Shown: positions 48,701 through 63,016, counted from the stretch's first letter. The stretch: DNA of 64,000 bases from Fratercula arctica (GCA_947846985.1 CANTUZ010000005.1:13335861-13399860); one strand, 5' to 3'. A program made the numbers and translations. Notes: a model not told the origin generated them from the sequence alone.

Positions 48701-51700
48701 AGCAAAAGTGTAAGGGGGGAGCATCTGCACCATACAAATTAAGAGCGATGTTCAGTAGAACGACAATCGAGAGAGATTTTCCCCATCATCAAACCCTTCC
48801 AATTAATACACTTTTTGAAGCAGTTCATGTTTTACAGTTAACTTTTAAGTTTCCCCTTATTAAACATAGCTGGGTGGATCAAATATTTGCAGTTTCATAT
48901 CTGAGGCTATATTAACAATCCTAGATATTCAGGTAAAGGAAAATGTGACAGATATCTTTGTGTGGAAGTTAACTTGCCCCTAGACTAGGGGCAGTGGATC
49001 CGTGATATACACAAAGCAGCAGATCAAGTCTCAGAAAACTGTGTCTATGAGTAGGTGACTATACAGATTTTTTTCCTTCTTCCTCTCTTCCTAGATAAAA
49101 AGGAGTATATTCAAAGGGGCTGTGCAGGATATTGTATTCAGTTCTATTCTCAATCTGAAAGCTGTGAATGGGTGGGAAAGAAATCACCTGCACTTCCAAT
49201 TGTGGGAAGGACATGAGGACAAAAGCCCTGAAGGGTAAGAGGTGTGTAAGGCTGTGAAGAAGTAAACAAAGGCTTTAAAAATAATTGAATAATTATATCT
49301 CATTCAAGGGATGATTCATAGAACTTGGTCTTGGCTGCCTTTGGCCAGAAACTTTGGAAGAAGCAGTAGCCAAAAGGTGAATGAAAATGCAACGTAGTTC
49401 TTCTGGCATATTGCCTTCCAAAATAGATGGTGAAGCTTCTTCTGATGGAGCTATAGCTGCTGCGCTAAAAAATATTTCTTACCTTAGTCACAAACAAAGC
49501 TACTCAGACCTGAGTTAAAAAAGATACTGTACAGCAACTGAACTCAAAGCAGGGTTCACTTTATATTGTCATCCATCCTGTAAAAAAATTGCCCAGTGTC
49601 AGTCAATGAGAGTGAAGACTTGAAGGGATCTGGACTGATTTCCTGTACATGTTATTAGGTGACCAAGTAGATAAAATGTAAGAATGCTACGCAAAGGAGA
49701 CATGGTGGTGGTTTTCCAACTGGCAAAACACATGCTTTTAACTTATCAAATAGAAAGCTTTTCACTGGCGTGTGAAAGTTTGGTTAACAGTTAACAAATT
49801 AATAAATTTTACCGTAGGATAATTCTGTACCTGATGGTTGCCGTACTTTCTTTTGACTTCATTTAAAGGTTTATATTAACTTCAGTCTAGTTTCTACTTC
49901 TCAATGTACTGTGGAAATCTGATTTGTGGTGTGATATGAGTATATCCTGATCAAGTTAGAGATTTCTAGTGCTATAAACTTAGTGAGAAAAGTGAATATT
50001 TAGAAATCACATGTTAAATCACAGATTGGATTGCCAGATTTCATCCTTGGGCTGAAGGGCCATGTGATCAATTTTAAAGGGTTTGTGCCTTTTTTTAAAT
50101 TTTCCTTTTCCCCTCCCAAAGGTGGAAATTGTTCTAGCCCAAGACTTGATGGGGGTTTTGTTGTAGTTATTTACATTGCTTTTAGTTTGTAGTATCCTGG
50201 CATCAGATGCTTCTGTCATATTACTGTATGCAGAGGATTACTGATGAAAACTGTCAGCACTGTTGCAATTTTTGGTGTGATCTTTTTACCAGAGAAATAT
50301 TTAAAGATACCATAGAATACTGGAGACAAATGCTGCAAAAAGGCAGTGAACCTATAGATTGAAATTGATCATACTGACCAGTGTTGTTGGATCCCAATTT
50401 CCTTTTAATTTGACCATCAGAGGGTAGATGAGAGAGGTAGATGAGCCTAGGGAGGCTCCTGAGACAGCTCTGAAAATTTAACTGGTGTCAATAACACTGT
50501 ACCTTTGTGGGACATCTCAGCTGCAGAATATGCAATGAATGGGAAGCACTAGTTATTTATCTTGGGGTTTGAAGTTGTCAGGGAGCGTTACTGTGATATT
50601 AGGCAGGAGTAATAGAGCTAGCCTGCTGTATAGACTGTCTAGAGTTGAGTTAGAGGCAGAGCTGAAGTACATTTAAGATCCCACTCTACGCTGTTACTAA
50701 CGAAAGGACCTTTCTGATGCCTTTCCAGCTTAAACAGTTAGAGCTGTGCGTATGTGGGAGGTTTCCTTTTCTTTTAGTCATGTGGTACATAACTGGACTT
50801 GCTTCTTTGTGTCTTTGGGCAGTTGGATTCTGCTGCATTTTCCCTTTATGGATGATCCTGCTTGAGAAGTCTGCTAATCTCCATTGGACTTGACAGGGAA
50901 AATTATTAGGGATATGGTTTTGAAACTGAAAAGCGCAGCACTGTAATAAATTGTGGCTCTCTGGTTGAACATGAGGATAAAATTCATTCCAGACCCTGTG
51001 TTCGAATGGAACAGTTCATGAATGGAAGCACAGCCCCTGGATTGTATTTCAACATTAGTCTCTGGTTTGGAATTGTGCTATTTCCAGTATAGACAAGGAT
51101 ACGTATTTTATAAGCTTTCATTCTTCCACTGTTCAGATTGGTCAAATATAAAATCTGTTGTGCTGGAGATGGCTGTGGATTATATAGGAAAAACACTTTA
51201 TTGTTTAAAAGAAACAAGTTATTAACTGTTATCTGGAGTTTATATGTTGAAAATATCTTTGTTTGGCTGAAGTAGAACTGGATAACGCTCAGAGGTATCA
51301 CAATAGTATTTCTGCTTAACCTCCATTTCTCACTATCCATGTCTTGTTTTATGGTCATCACCTGTGGCTCAGCTCCGTCACCTGTCAGACAGGGAGAACT
51401 CTGGGGGACGGTATCACAGCCATGTGCGTTACTTACTATCATCCGATTCAATAGGATGTTTAGATGAAAGCCACTAGCTGTAGTAAATGTGAATTAGTAT
51501 TGGCTGTATTCAGATGGACAAGCTGGAAGACAATAATGTTGTAGTTATCAAAGAAAAAAAACCAAATTAAAAGAAAACATGCTTAAGTAGCATGTATTAG
51601 GAAATTAGGAGTCTTGGACTAAAGTCTATAAACTCTTTAGCCCTCGCTGCAGAGAAACAGCAGCTGAGAAATAGATGCTTAGAGATGAAGGAGCCAAAAC

Positions 51701-54700
51701 CTCCTGTCTGTTAACATACTGTGGTTTCACCCACTGCTTAAAACAGTTTAGTTTTAAACCTCTCAGATGGATTATGTTTTAATGTTGACAGGAACAAAAA
51801 TGAGATGCAAAAAGGAAAGCTTAGGCAAAATATTTGAGGTGTGTTTTTCATCTGTTAATTGTTCTTTCTCACTGTGATATTTAGATACACTGAGTTCCTA
51901 TAATTTTGGCTGAGAAAAGGTAAATTCTATTTTAAGGCTATATTTATATCTGTCTTCATTCTTGCTGTTTTTTTCTAGATCATAGCTTTAAAGCATAGAA
52001 ATGTCAGATTTTGTTCTTTGAGCTAATAAAAAAATAGTTTTGGAGTAACAATATGTGGAGCTTGGAATAAAAGCTAAGACATGGGCAAGATATTTAAAAA
52101 CAGCTGTCTGAGTTGCACCTGAGAGAAGTCAAAGGATGGGGGCAATACAAGCAGCTCATTTTGACCAGTTTGGTAATAGCGTCTTTGTACATATTGGGCA
52201 AGCAGAGGTAAATGACCACTTGTGTATTGGACTCTGAAGTATGCTGGCCTACCTCTGCAGAGAATTTTCTGTTTCCCTGTTGCTCTGAAAGAGGTGTTGT
52301 TGCCCATCCCAGCAAAAGTCTAGGAGTGAAGTGTTTCATCCTGTCTCACCAACTGGTCATGGGGGCAAAGAAACAATACGAGAATAAAAGGCACGTGAAA
52401 ACAGCTGGTCTGGCAACAAACCTTTAAGGGTGGCACTTAAATTACAATTTCCATGTGCTTGGAAATTGTAAATGTAGTATCTGTATTGCAGAAGAGAAAA
52501 AATGCACATCAGTGATTCTGATCATGATAAACCAAACTTCCTGGAAGGAAAGGATATATGGATATTGCCTTGTTCTAAGGGATTGCTGGGGACTTCAGTG
52601 AGAAGGACAATGAGAAGCAACTGAGACTAAAGGCGATGATGAACTATCAAAGAGATATGTACAGAAAGTAGGAACTTGGTTTAGATTCAGTCAGTGTAAA
52701 ATTGTCTTTGTCATGTCCTTTGGACTATAAACCTAATGAAGTGCCTGTCTGTCTGTCCCCTGTGTCTGTACAAAGCTGGAATGATGGTGTTTCTACAGCC
52801 ATGCCTATCTTCATTCATAATGTATCCTTAGGAAGACCCTGCCTCACCTCCCCTGTCTCCCTGCGTCTGTGTGGAACCTTTAATCTCCCCACACCCCTGA
52901 ATGCGGGCATATTATAAAACACCACTTGTCAACTAACAAAAAGACTCAAATTACTTGGCCAGTCTGAACAGGGCCTTTGGATCACTTTGCTCAAAGTCAA
53001 CATTTCTTTTCCCCTCCCCAGTTCCTGGGGTTGGTTTTTTTCAGCTTGTAGAACTCACTGGTGCTATTTAAAGAAATTTTAGAAATACAACTCACGCTAA
53101 AATACAGTGGCCCTTGGCTTTAAGTCCAGATGCCTGAACTCCCTTTGATGCCTAGTGGTAGCGATAGGGGCCCCTAATCATTCAAGCAAAACTGTTGATT
53201 TCAGGAATAAAAGTATTTAATGATTCAACGTGTTGGCACAAAGACTATATTTTGTGAGAACATTACTGTCAAATAAACAGGTGTTGAAACAGCACACCTT
53301 TCTTAGTTGCGAACTACTGTTGTTCACAGAAAAACTAATAGAAACGCTGCTTCTAATTTTGAGAGTACTGAGCAAGCAGATTAAAATGCTTTTTAAGTAA
53401 GCTGATGTCACTGAGCTTTTGGGCTGACAGCTTTATCAGTAGGGACAGTACTCTAAATCCAAAAAGCAAGTAGTAGCCAACTCTCTGGGCATGGTGTTTT
53501 TCTGTAATCCTGGTTGTGTCCTTTCCCCATCTTCATGTCTATGTAGCCATTGATTTCTGAAATATGAGCCTGTAATCCTAAACTCAATAACTGATTACAG
53601 AAGCAAGGTGCCTTCTGTACAGTCCACTTATAGACAAGAGTATTTCTAATTTAGTCTTTGTTTCTCCTTAGATGGTTGTTTCCAGGTGACTGGACAAGTC
53701 AAGATGTAGTAGTAGCAGAAGATGGACATTTTGCAGTATGTAGTTCTAGATAAAATAAAACAATAATTAAAAGTCGATAAATTTCTTAGTTTTATGTGAA
53801 ACATGTAAAGCTCTTGACTAAATTGCAACTGGGTAAGTGCTTCTTACCTTGCTTTGCCCTTGACCTTACCACTGAATTTTTGAGATAGGTTACTGTGTTA
53901 AATCTTCTGTATGATCCATTGACATCAAAGCAATCTTGTTGTCTAACAGCAAAATGAATAATAGGGCTTGGCTGAAGCAGGGTAGCTGGCAAATAGCTTT
54001 AATTTCTTCCATGAGAAAAACAAAAGTTTTTATTGAAATAGATGTGCTTGTCCTTGTTCAGTGTTTTAAAAGACTCTCGTAACATGTTTAAAGACATTAC
54101 TGAGGTGTTTCCTCGTGTGGAATTTTGGCTCCATGTTTTCTGTCTGTTTTCATTGGGCATTCACTTGTGGAGTTACTCTGAAAACATACACCTGAAGTCT
54201 CCCTCCTGTTTCTTGTAAGAAGTGTGATTCCTTCTTGATACCTGAAAGCCTCATTCTGTGAGGCTGGAGTGAAAAATACCTTTAGAGAAACGTGAAGCTT
54301 AGCAGATGCTCCCTCAAAGGTGCCTACGCATATATAGCATAGGGTGACTGCCTAGCTCAATACTTTTGCATTGAATGAATTGCCTGCTTAAAGCAGATAA
54401 CATCCAGTTTATATCAGCTGCATTGAGAATGATTCAGCTTTTCAAAAGCACCCAAATGATTCACGCAGTTGCATGCTATTGACTTTCAATGATACAGCTC
54501 CTGAGTACACGAACCATTGCTGGGCATGGGAATAAGGCTTCTGTTAAGTGTTTGAGAATTGTATGAAGGTAGTGTTCAGTAGTTGCCTGGAGCAGTGGTG
54601 TCTGGGGGAAGTCTGTTTTCTTTTGGCAAGAGTAAAACAGATGCTATGTTATGCACCAAATCAAATGAATGTGGAGGAGATAAAAGCAGGAGCAATGAGA

Positions 54701-57700
54701 GGCTGGAACAAGTAGAAGCCTGGCTGTACTTCACCTGTAGGCAGATACATGCCCATATGCGTTCCCTTGATGCCGAGCTGCTGTATGTACCTCTAGGATG
54801 TTCAGCCCATGCTGTAGTTCCTGCACAGAAGGTCCATTGGATGCTTTGCAAAACTGCCTTTGAGTAGTTCCACATGGAGATTGTACTGTTTGTATCAGCA
54901 AGTCAAAGACTTCCAAGTTGGCATGTGTTTCGTTTTGGGGAGCATCTGTATGTTGGCACAGGTACACTGTACCGCTCATGTAGCACTGAAAACGAATGCT
55001 CATTCTAGCACTTGTATAGCACTGTTAAGTACACACAGTGCAGAAGAAACTACTCTCTCTCTCTTCCCCAAAAATTATCCATAGGGAAAGGATGGACTGA
55101 TTAATCTCAGCACAGTAAAACAGAAAATGCTGGATACATCATTGTGTGTTAAATCTTTAGTTATAGATGTAAGTGTTGTGCTGTCATGTAAGAGTGCATC
55201 CATAGTTAGCATCTGAAAGAGCTCGCTGTCAACAGTCTGTACAATTTCAGCTATGTTATTCATAAGATTCATTCCTCCCTCCAGCTGTTTCCACAAATTG
55301 GAAGATTTTATTTCGGTTTTTAAATGCTATTTCCCCATTGTTCATGCCCACAGCTATTTTCCATGCCCAAATATCCATCCCCCCAAGAAAAGAAATCCCG
55401 ACCCTATAAAAGAAGCCATGTGGAGTGATCCTTTGAGGAGAAAGTCCAAAATGGCACAACATTGGAGTTGCCATCTGCAAAACTTCAACAGCTGGTATTT
55501 CTCTGTTGTGTATCTGTGGCTGGGTGGGGATATTGGGCACAGAGCAGAATATGAGTGGGGTGTGGTTGTATTACCAAGGGTTCTCATTTTTTGTGTTGTG
55601 GTTCCAGTTTTCTCATTAAAACTGGAAGGGCCAAAACTTGCTTCTGTGAGAACTGAATGGAGCAATTGCTTGACGTTTTGGTGGTACAGCTACAGTATGA
55701 GGAGAATTTGTCACTCACAGAAACTCCAACTGTATTGGCTTTTTAAAAGGAAGACTGGTCAAATGGTTAAGAAAATACAGATGTCTGGAACAGCAGAGAT
55801 AATACCTTGAAACTGTGCCATAAAATTAATCTGCAGTTTGAAAAAGAGCCCTCAAACTTCAAACCATCTTCATACATGTATTTTCTTTATAGCCCCACCT
55901 GGAGTATAGCTGCTGTGAAGATTCAGGTAAACTGAATTTCATTTTACTCACACCCTTAGACTTTCTAGGATCAGAAAAAGGATCTTTAGCATGACTTCTG
56001 CATCTAAATATAGGGTAAAGATAACCCTATATATATGGATGTCCCAGTATGCATTCTTCCTTCAGGTTAAACAGGAAAAGATTTGTTTGGGGAAGATGAG
56101 GTTGGGCTTCAGATTGTCACAGATATTAGGTGCACACCAGAAAAGAGATGCACTTATTCCATCAGGAATCTGCAGGAATCTGTGCTCTGTAGGAACCTGT
56201 GAACCCTGGTGCATTTATAACATCTACAAATTTTAAGGCAAATTATTAGTTAAAATACCTCAGCCCCAAGTCATCAGAGGAGTAGATAGTAAAAAAAAAA
56301 AAAAAAAAGATATCTGAAGTGTATTCATAATCTCATAAATCATTACCTTTTGGAGTTACAAAAGGCATTTATTTTGTTCTAACAGGATGAAACCTGCTCT
56401 TAGTCAGCATTTGCCTGCTGTGTGCTGGGCACAGGTATGATTCTATCAGCCTTTATACAAATCACCATCCTGGCACCATAAAAAGTTTTACAGGTATTTA
56501 GCTACCTTTTGGAGGACTAGGACTGAGTTTTGAATGAACTGTGATCAAGTTTGTGGAACTGGAAACCATGTGGAATTTGGTAATGCAGACTTCATGCCAG
56601 ACAAAACTGATTAATTTCTGTCTTGAATGTTTAAATTTGTTCATTAATCAAACTCAGGAAAAAAATATATTCACATGAAGCTGAAACTGAAGAGTTTTTG
56701 CGTAATAGATTTTATAAGCCTCAAAGGCCATATTTCTTTTACAATGATGGAATTTTTAGTAGGAAAATCATATTTATATTCTGTGTGTATAATTTATCCT
56801 AACCAATTTACTTACTGGAAGACAAGTTTTGTTTGTGAAGTTGATTAATAAATTGTATGTGCAGTATTGTGCATAACTGCACCTACGTATCTGTAATAAT
56901 TTGTCTATTTGTAGTTGCATGTTTTCAATTATCTGTTTACTAGTACTGGAAAGATCAGTGTGCATACAAGTGAACTGAGGGCGGAACAGTGAAAGGATAG
57001 GAGACAGGAGAGAAGTCTGGGATATGATTTCATTTCTGATATCATCCTCCAAGAACACTAACAAAGGAGTGTCTGAAACTAGAGTTTAGCTGACAACTGC
57101 ATAAGCATAAACTCTATGAAAGCAGAGTAGAATTAGGTTTGCCCTTTTGCTAGGTGAACTAGATGTTATGATCTATAACGAAATCTGTTTTAACATTTTT
57201 GTTGGTGAGTTGTGTTGGGAGTAGACAGGTGTAATTCTCAAGGTCAGGTTGATGCAGGGTTACTTTTCTATAGTAATCAGACTTTAAAAGACACAATAAA
57301 AATATTCTTGTGTAAGGATCAGATCCAAATTAGAAATCAACTGTGTTCAGCTTAAATCCATAAGAAAGAAGAAAAGGAAGATGAATGCCAGCTTCAGTGC
57401 CACAGTGTACAATGCTGCCATTCAAAAGTTTGCTCATATATGGACTGCCATGATGGAGAAAGTTTGAGTCAAACTTTGCTGTAGGCTCAATCACTTTTGG
57501 AGTGAGAGAGTACATGTGTTCAGATAATAGATTTTACACCCTGGCCTTGTCTTTAGGGAGATATTTCCATATGGGCGCTATACCAAATATACCCTACTGC
57601 ATGTGGATTTCTTTCTGCTTGGCAAGAGGCCAAAACATTCCCTGCAAGGGAGAAGGGCCTGAAATTGTATCTGATCTGGGTGTTAATCTGTGTCCCTCAG

Positions 57701-60700
57701 GCTTATCCTGTGGACATTTCTGTGTTGCAAGGGCAATGCTGAATATGCCTTTTCAATGAGATCATCGAAAAATCAAATTGCTGTTAAATTATATTTTACT
57801 CACAGTTTTGAATTGAGTTAAAGTAGGAATACCAGTGCTCAAACTTTGCGTAGAAATGTTGGTGCCAGAGTGACACTCCAAATGCTGTCTAGATAAAATT
57901 AATCATTTCACACAAATATTTCAAGTTCATGTTACGTGTTTTAATATTGTTAAACATAAGCAATAGCACATTATGGCACTGTAGCCAACCTGAAAACAAG
58001 AAAGGGCACCCTATTCCTGAATGCACTGGCTACTTGTTCTTCCTGGACACATCTGACTGAATGGAAGTGCATAGCGTCATGCTTTCTTCTTGACACGTAT
58101 TTGAGGCTGCGTACTCTCATGCCCTCTCTATCTTTAGAGCTGTTGTGACTTGCAGTGCGAGCAGAGAAGTGGGATTTAGGAAGTCTGAATCACCCACGCA
58201 AGATGCAGCATGGGAGCAGTCTGCACGAGGCTGTGTGACGGGGTCTCTGTTGCAGGGCAGCGGACCTTGTCTGACTGCTGCTGTGGGTCTTGGTCATCTC
58301 CAACAAGAGAATGAAAAGGTTAAGTCTGCAACACTGCTCTGCAGCAGGTTTACTCCTGCTCTGCGGACTGTGAAGAAAGATTGTTCCTTCAGCAGAACTC
58401 ACCAGTACAGTGTGTCTATTCAAGCCTGCATCTGGGAAGATAGTTAGTGCCTTCATTTATGAAATTCCTATCACAGAAGTGTAAGTTCTTTGGAACAGCA
58501 GCTGGTCTCTCAAGAGGTCTCTAACATGTCATGTACACAGCAGTATGTAAATCATTTTCATAAAAGGAAACAGGAGATGCTCTTTCAAATCATCAAATAC
58601 CATCTCACAGCCTGGAAAGGTTTAAAAGATATTTGATATCATTCACAGTTTGTTTGTGGGTTTGTTTTTGTTTTGCCTATGCCTAAAACCCCCTTGCTCC
58701 CTTCTGCCACTCTGAACGCAGCGCACACAGGAACAGAGCTGGTGTGTCTGCGGCTGCTGCCCGGCTTCCTTGCTCTGCTGGGAACGGCTGTTGCTCCAGG
58801 AAGCCCCAACAGAAACCCTCTGTTGGCAGGAGCCACAGTCCATAGTGGTTAGGTGTCTGCAATCAGCTCCAGTTGGTGGGTGGGTGTTTCACTGCCTCCT
58901 GCTACAAGGAATGTTAAAACAGGTTTAAGTGTTTCCAGTTGTTTTGCTGTCTAGTGGTTGGAGGCCTGATGAAAGGAGATTTATAACACTTCTGCTTGTG
59001 GTAGCTTGTCAAAACTTTCCTTTCATGCAGATGACAAAGGTCAGTGCTGTGGGAGCTGAACTCTTTTCTTGAGGAAAAGCACCTCCTTTTCTGACAGCTG
59101 CCTACACCTGTGACCGGGCAATAGCTGGGAAGATGCTCTCTACAGGCTCACAAACCAGCTTGTAGTAGTAAGGGAAGAAAGCTTATTTATGCAGTAGTTA
59201 TAATGCCAGTGGATATAACTGAGGACCATGGTACCGTTTCCATTGCAATAGATTCAGTTCTTCATCATTTTAGCTTATAAAAGTACCCCTTCTAGAAAGA
59301 AACAGCTCCTTCTCTATTGGATCGTATTGGTGTTTTTTACATTTGTGAAGGGCAACTCTTGAAATTCCTTTTGTTTCTTCAAATGTCTTTTCAGTGTTGA
59401 TTCACACTTTCCTTTTTTGTTTCAATGTGGAAGAGTGAAATTCCAGCAAAGCTGACTTAGTGAAAACTGAATTAGTGTTGATGGCTGGAGAGAAATGTAA
59501 CTTGATCTTCTGTCTCCAGCACTTGAATCAGGAACTGAAATAATTGTTCTAAGACCCTGGTCAAGTTGCCAGAAAATAGAGTGGTGCTTCTGCCAGATAG
59601 TCACCGCAGAAGTGCCAGACATTCCTCCCCTCTTTGAGCTTGTGAGTGTGTGTATTTGAGAAGGAAAATGCACACAGGCAGCAGGAGATCAAAATGCTTT
59701 TCTCTCTGAGATGCTCGCTGAGCATGCAGTGTAGTGTCACGCTGCGGGCGGTGCCTATAAGGATATCAGTGTGTGACGGCTGGCACAGGACTTGAGCACA
59801 GGAGTGTTTTCCCTGATTTTCTATGCTAAACAGGGGCATTAGTCACAGGGCTTGACAGAGGATATGAGGTAAAGCCACCAGAAATGGAACTGAAGGGCAC
59901 ATCACACAGCAAGAGAAGCTAGTTCAGTCCCTGAAGAAGTCGTGGCTCACTGGAAGAGATGCTGTTGTCTGCCAACTACTAGACCCAGCTGCATTGGTTA
60001 ATGATTCATGCTTTTAATTGAAACCATTGTGCACTACTATAGCCCTGCCTTGTGGGAGCTGCTGGTGCAATAAATCTTGATTTTTCCATATTAGAAAGCT
60101 GTGTTCTTTGGGGATTTTAAAAAGTCTTGGGCTTTTTTGCTCCCCCCTTTCCTGTTGCTATAGCTACTATAATTTTTGTTAACAAAGGCAATAAGAAGTA
60201 GTTTGCTGCGCTTAGTTTACATTATTATGATTCTGGTATAACTGCCAATATTCTCTCCATCCCTTCTCCTCTCCCTTCTTCTTCCCCCTGCCTCCCCTAG
60301 AGTTAATTCTCTCAAGAAACTGCAGGAGTCTGGGAAGTGCTAGTCTCCTGCAGTCACTGCAGGATTGCATGTGTTTGGGGGAACGATGCTTCTACCCATG
60401 AATTAGGAACTCAAAAACTTGAGTTTGGATTTGAGTTAGGGTTTGTGTATTGAATGAGCAGCTACCCAGAGTTTGGACACTTCCCACACTCCTGGAGTTG
60501 CACCCGTTTTTCAGGACAGCAGGAGTTTCTGTCTCTTTCAGTGAAGTCCCGTGTCAGGTTACTACAGCATCACAGATCCATTTTTCTTGAAGTATCTTTG
60601 GGAAAATTCAAATTTTATTCTATGAGGAAAATCTTAGCCATGGAATTAAAATGTCCCTGACCATGAAGAAAGATGGGCTGCTTTCTCCGGGGGACACAGA

Positions 60701-62159
60701 GTGCGTTCCCAGCATGGAAGGGAAGAAGGGGAGTATATTTCTCTTTCCTCCTGGAGTTTCTTATTGCCTCTTTTTCCTTTTAAAAATTTCTTATCTTAAC
60801 TTCCTTGTTTCCTACCTGTGTTTTTCTGACACAGTATGTTAGCTATCCTTCATCTCACCCTTGTTTTACCAGTCTTAACTCTTCTGATGTTTGTCTGGTC
60901 CTCACCCCTGCTCCCTGTTTCTTCTTTAGTGTCCTTCCTCTGTTTCAGCAGCATGGCTAGGAGGAAGATTGAGGTTCACTCATTTTGCTGGCACCATGCT
61001 TCTCTCCCATGTTTCCTTTCTGTCTTTTCAGTCATCTGAGGTGGGAGATGGAGCTTAGGCAGGCAGGGCATGGACCGCACCCTCTCAGTCAGCCTGCTCA
61101 CACCCACTGCGGTTTATCATCCTGGGAGCACAGGGGGCTTGGTTTTGTTTGTTTTGGCTTAGAACATGTAGAGTTTGAAGGAGAGGGTGGTAGTAGCCAA
61201 GAGGTTCACAAACATGAAGGGAATCTGAATCAGAAAACCACTGTGCACAAAACAAGCGCTCATTGCCCTGAGAGATGCCAGTTTGCAGGAAAGCAGCTGC
61301 AGCAGACAGGAGAGGATGGTTTTGGTGACTGCAGAAGCTGGTGAGGAATGGCTTGTTTCTGTTACTGATGTGTTTACCACTGGTGATAGCCACATGTCTG
61401 GGCCCCACCATGTTTCTGGAGAACTTGAACTAACTAAAGGACATGTCCTCACTGCTTGTGTGTGAGCTAAGTCATAAAGTTACTCCTCGTTCATTGGTAG
61501 AGTAATGATATTTGGAGAGATCAAACCATAGATTTCTGAAGTAGACTAGGAAAAAGTAGGAGCAGCTCTGGGAAAATGGACCACTCAACCAGATGCCAGA
61601 ATGTGGATGATGGGGTTTACTCTCTGACACTGAATTTGAGGATCTTGCCTCTAAGCAGCTTTCCTAAGATAACAAAAGAAATTACTGTCAGAGCTCAAAC
61701 ACAGCTCAGAGCTCCGGCATCCTGCAGATGTTGCTGTAAGTGCAAGAACAAAATTTCTAAATGTAAACAGATACTTCTCCTGAACGGTTGTTGTACAAAT
61801 TCCTAATACAAACAACTGACTTGCTTGCCATCCCATTTGCTGTGTCCAGGGCCACTTCTGGAGATACTTTGGATACAGGGGAATTAAGATCATCTTTGTG
61901 CCTTTCTACAGATTCCCTGGGTAACTGCCAACAGCAAAAGAGAGAACCAAGGTTGTTCTCATCTCTTTGTACAAGCCAAGACAGTTTTGGCTAATATTTT
62001 CTACTTAGATCCATGAGATCTCCAGCCAGTTCCTCATGCTCCCAGGATGCTTTTATATGATCATATTGAGACTGTTTGTTGAAATTAATAGTTGGTTCAC
62101 TAGAAGTGTTAGCATTGGCAGCTTGTATCACAGGCAGGACCTGTTTCTTGGAGATACTG
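45756..62159. other. Unique non-coding DNA, no gene seen
   Basis: A18 at 56291-56308 is the main simple tract. The longest frame outside the transposons (55253-55810, 185 codons) has about ten Trp and overlaps open frames on the minus strand, so I do not treat it as a gene. Frames at 50984-51451 (minus, 155 codons) and 54583-54867 (plus) are also unrecognised. A GGGCGG at 59746-59751 lies only a few bases from a TATAA-like sequence, which is the wrong spacing for a promoter. From about 61788 the plus-strand frame that carries the recombinase-like relic is already partly open. Confidence 0.6.
56291..56308. repeat. A18 homopolymer
   Basis: An uninterrupted A18. It could be a retroposon poly(A) tail, but I see no recognisable retrocopy body upstream and no obvious flanking duplication. 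Confidence 0.85.
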
Positions 62160-62880
62160 ACTCAGAACAGTAGCACGATTATTAGGACATAGTGGTCTAA
62201 ACAGAAGGATATTCATTGTAACACCACATATCAGCTCTTGACCTTACTGAGGCACTGGTATCAAAGATCTTACACTGCTCCTTGAAACTTAAAAGAACAC
62301 TTTGTCACAATGTCAGCTTGCCTTCTGCTTATACCAATGAATTACTTTTACTTTACTGCATGGTATTAGAGAGAAGTCAAAAGACTTTGACTGGGACAGC
62401 ATCAGTAGTTGTTATCAGTTACTTCTGCTGAAGACCTCTATTTTTTCAACCCTCCTGACACTCATGAAGCATCCATTCCACATCCTTCTACAGATGCTCC
62501 TTGCCATCTTCCTCTGAAGTTAGTTTTCCTGGTGACATCTGCATTGGCCAGGAGAATTGGTTATCCTCAAACTGTCCTTTGCTGAATGCTCCTTACAGCC
62601 TTCTCTGGGAGCAAAACACTGGATCTCTGTACAGACTTGGTCTTTAAATGGTTTCAGATAACTCCTGTTAGCCATCTTTCCTGTTCCATTCTGCTTAGTA
62701 TTGGGGAAAGGCAGTTACACACACTGGATGCTGATCCAGGGCTTTTGCTTTGTTGCTCTGACTCGAACAATGCAACCACTTTGTTTCTCTCTCTATTTAC
62801 ATCCGGGGCCAGCATACTGAAGGTCACCTCATCTCCTAGCAAAGCATGCCTGAACCTGAATACTCAGTGTGGCAAATGAC
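62160..62880 (+). pseudogene. Fossil DIRS-type retrotransposon, tyrosine recombinase frame
   Basis: One plus-strand frame (codon starts at multiples of 3) keeps recombinase-like segments in order over about 720 bp. (1) 'SSTIIRT', a stop, then 'WSKQKDIHC' at 62169-62219 resembles the S-T-R...W..F..WC start of the core-binding domain. (2) 'QLLTLLRHW' and, after a stop, 'NLKEHFVTMSAC' (62286-62321) resemble the L.FL...TLKVH.AAISA segment. (3) 'LKLVFLVTSALARRIG' (62514-62561) resembles the strongly conserved stretch holding the first catalytic Arg, as in T-x-x-R-x-S-E-L of XerC/D-type recombinases. (4) 'CTDLVFKWF' and 'RQLHTLDADPGLLL' (62710-62751) resemble the following R-x-D-P-x-F and L-H-T-L-D-x-R-R blocks. 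(5) 'LKVTSSPSKACL' lies where a V-S-x-x-x-I-x-x-W block occurs. Stops lie at 62190, 62283, 62367, 62388, 62406 and 62583; around 62410-62510 another frame fits better. The later His-x-x-Arg and Tyr are not visible. The copy is dead and very old. A chance alignment is possible. Confidence 0.5.
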
Positions 62881-62930
62881 CTAGCCTGGCTCACTGGATT
62901 TGGGAGTAACAATTTAATCAGCCCTTGGGG

Positions 62931-62985
62931 TTTTTTTTTCCTCCTCTTTTTCCTTTTGCTGCTTTGTTTGCTTTTCCACCAACAT

Positions 62986-63016
<31 letters not shown>

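Noticed and set aside
50984..51451. 155-codon minus-strand frame
   Set aside because: No recognisable motif or family, no promoter or splice context, and it overlaps a plus-strand frame.
55253..55810. Longest open frame outside the transposons, 185 codons on the plus strand
   Set aside because: It has about ten Trp and many Phe, Tyr and Cys, no recognisable domain, and overlaps long frames on the minus strand. It looks like a chance frame.
59746..59762. GGGCGG next to a CCTATAAGG sequence, as a possible promoter
   Set aside because: The two motifs are only a few bases apart, with no CpG island or downstream gene.
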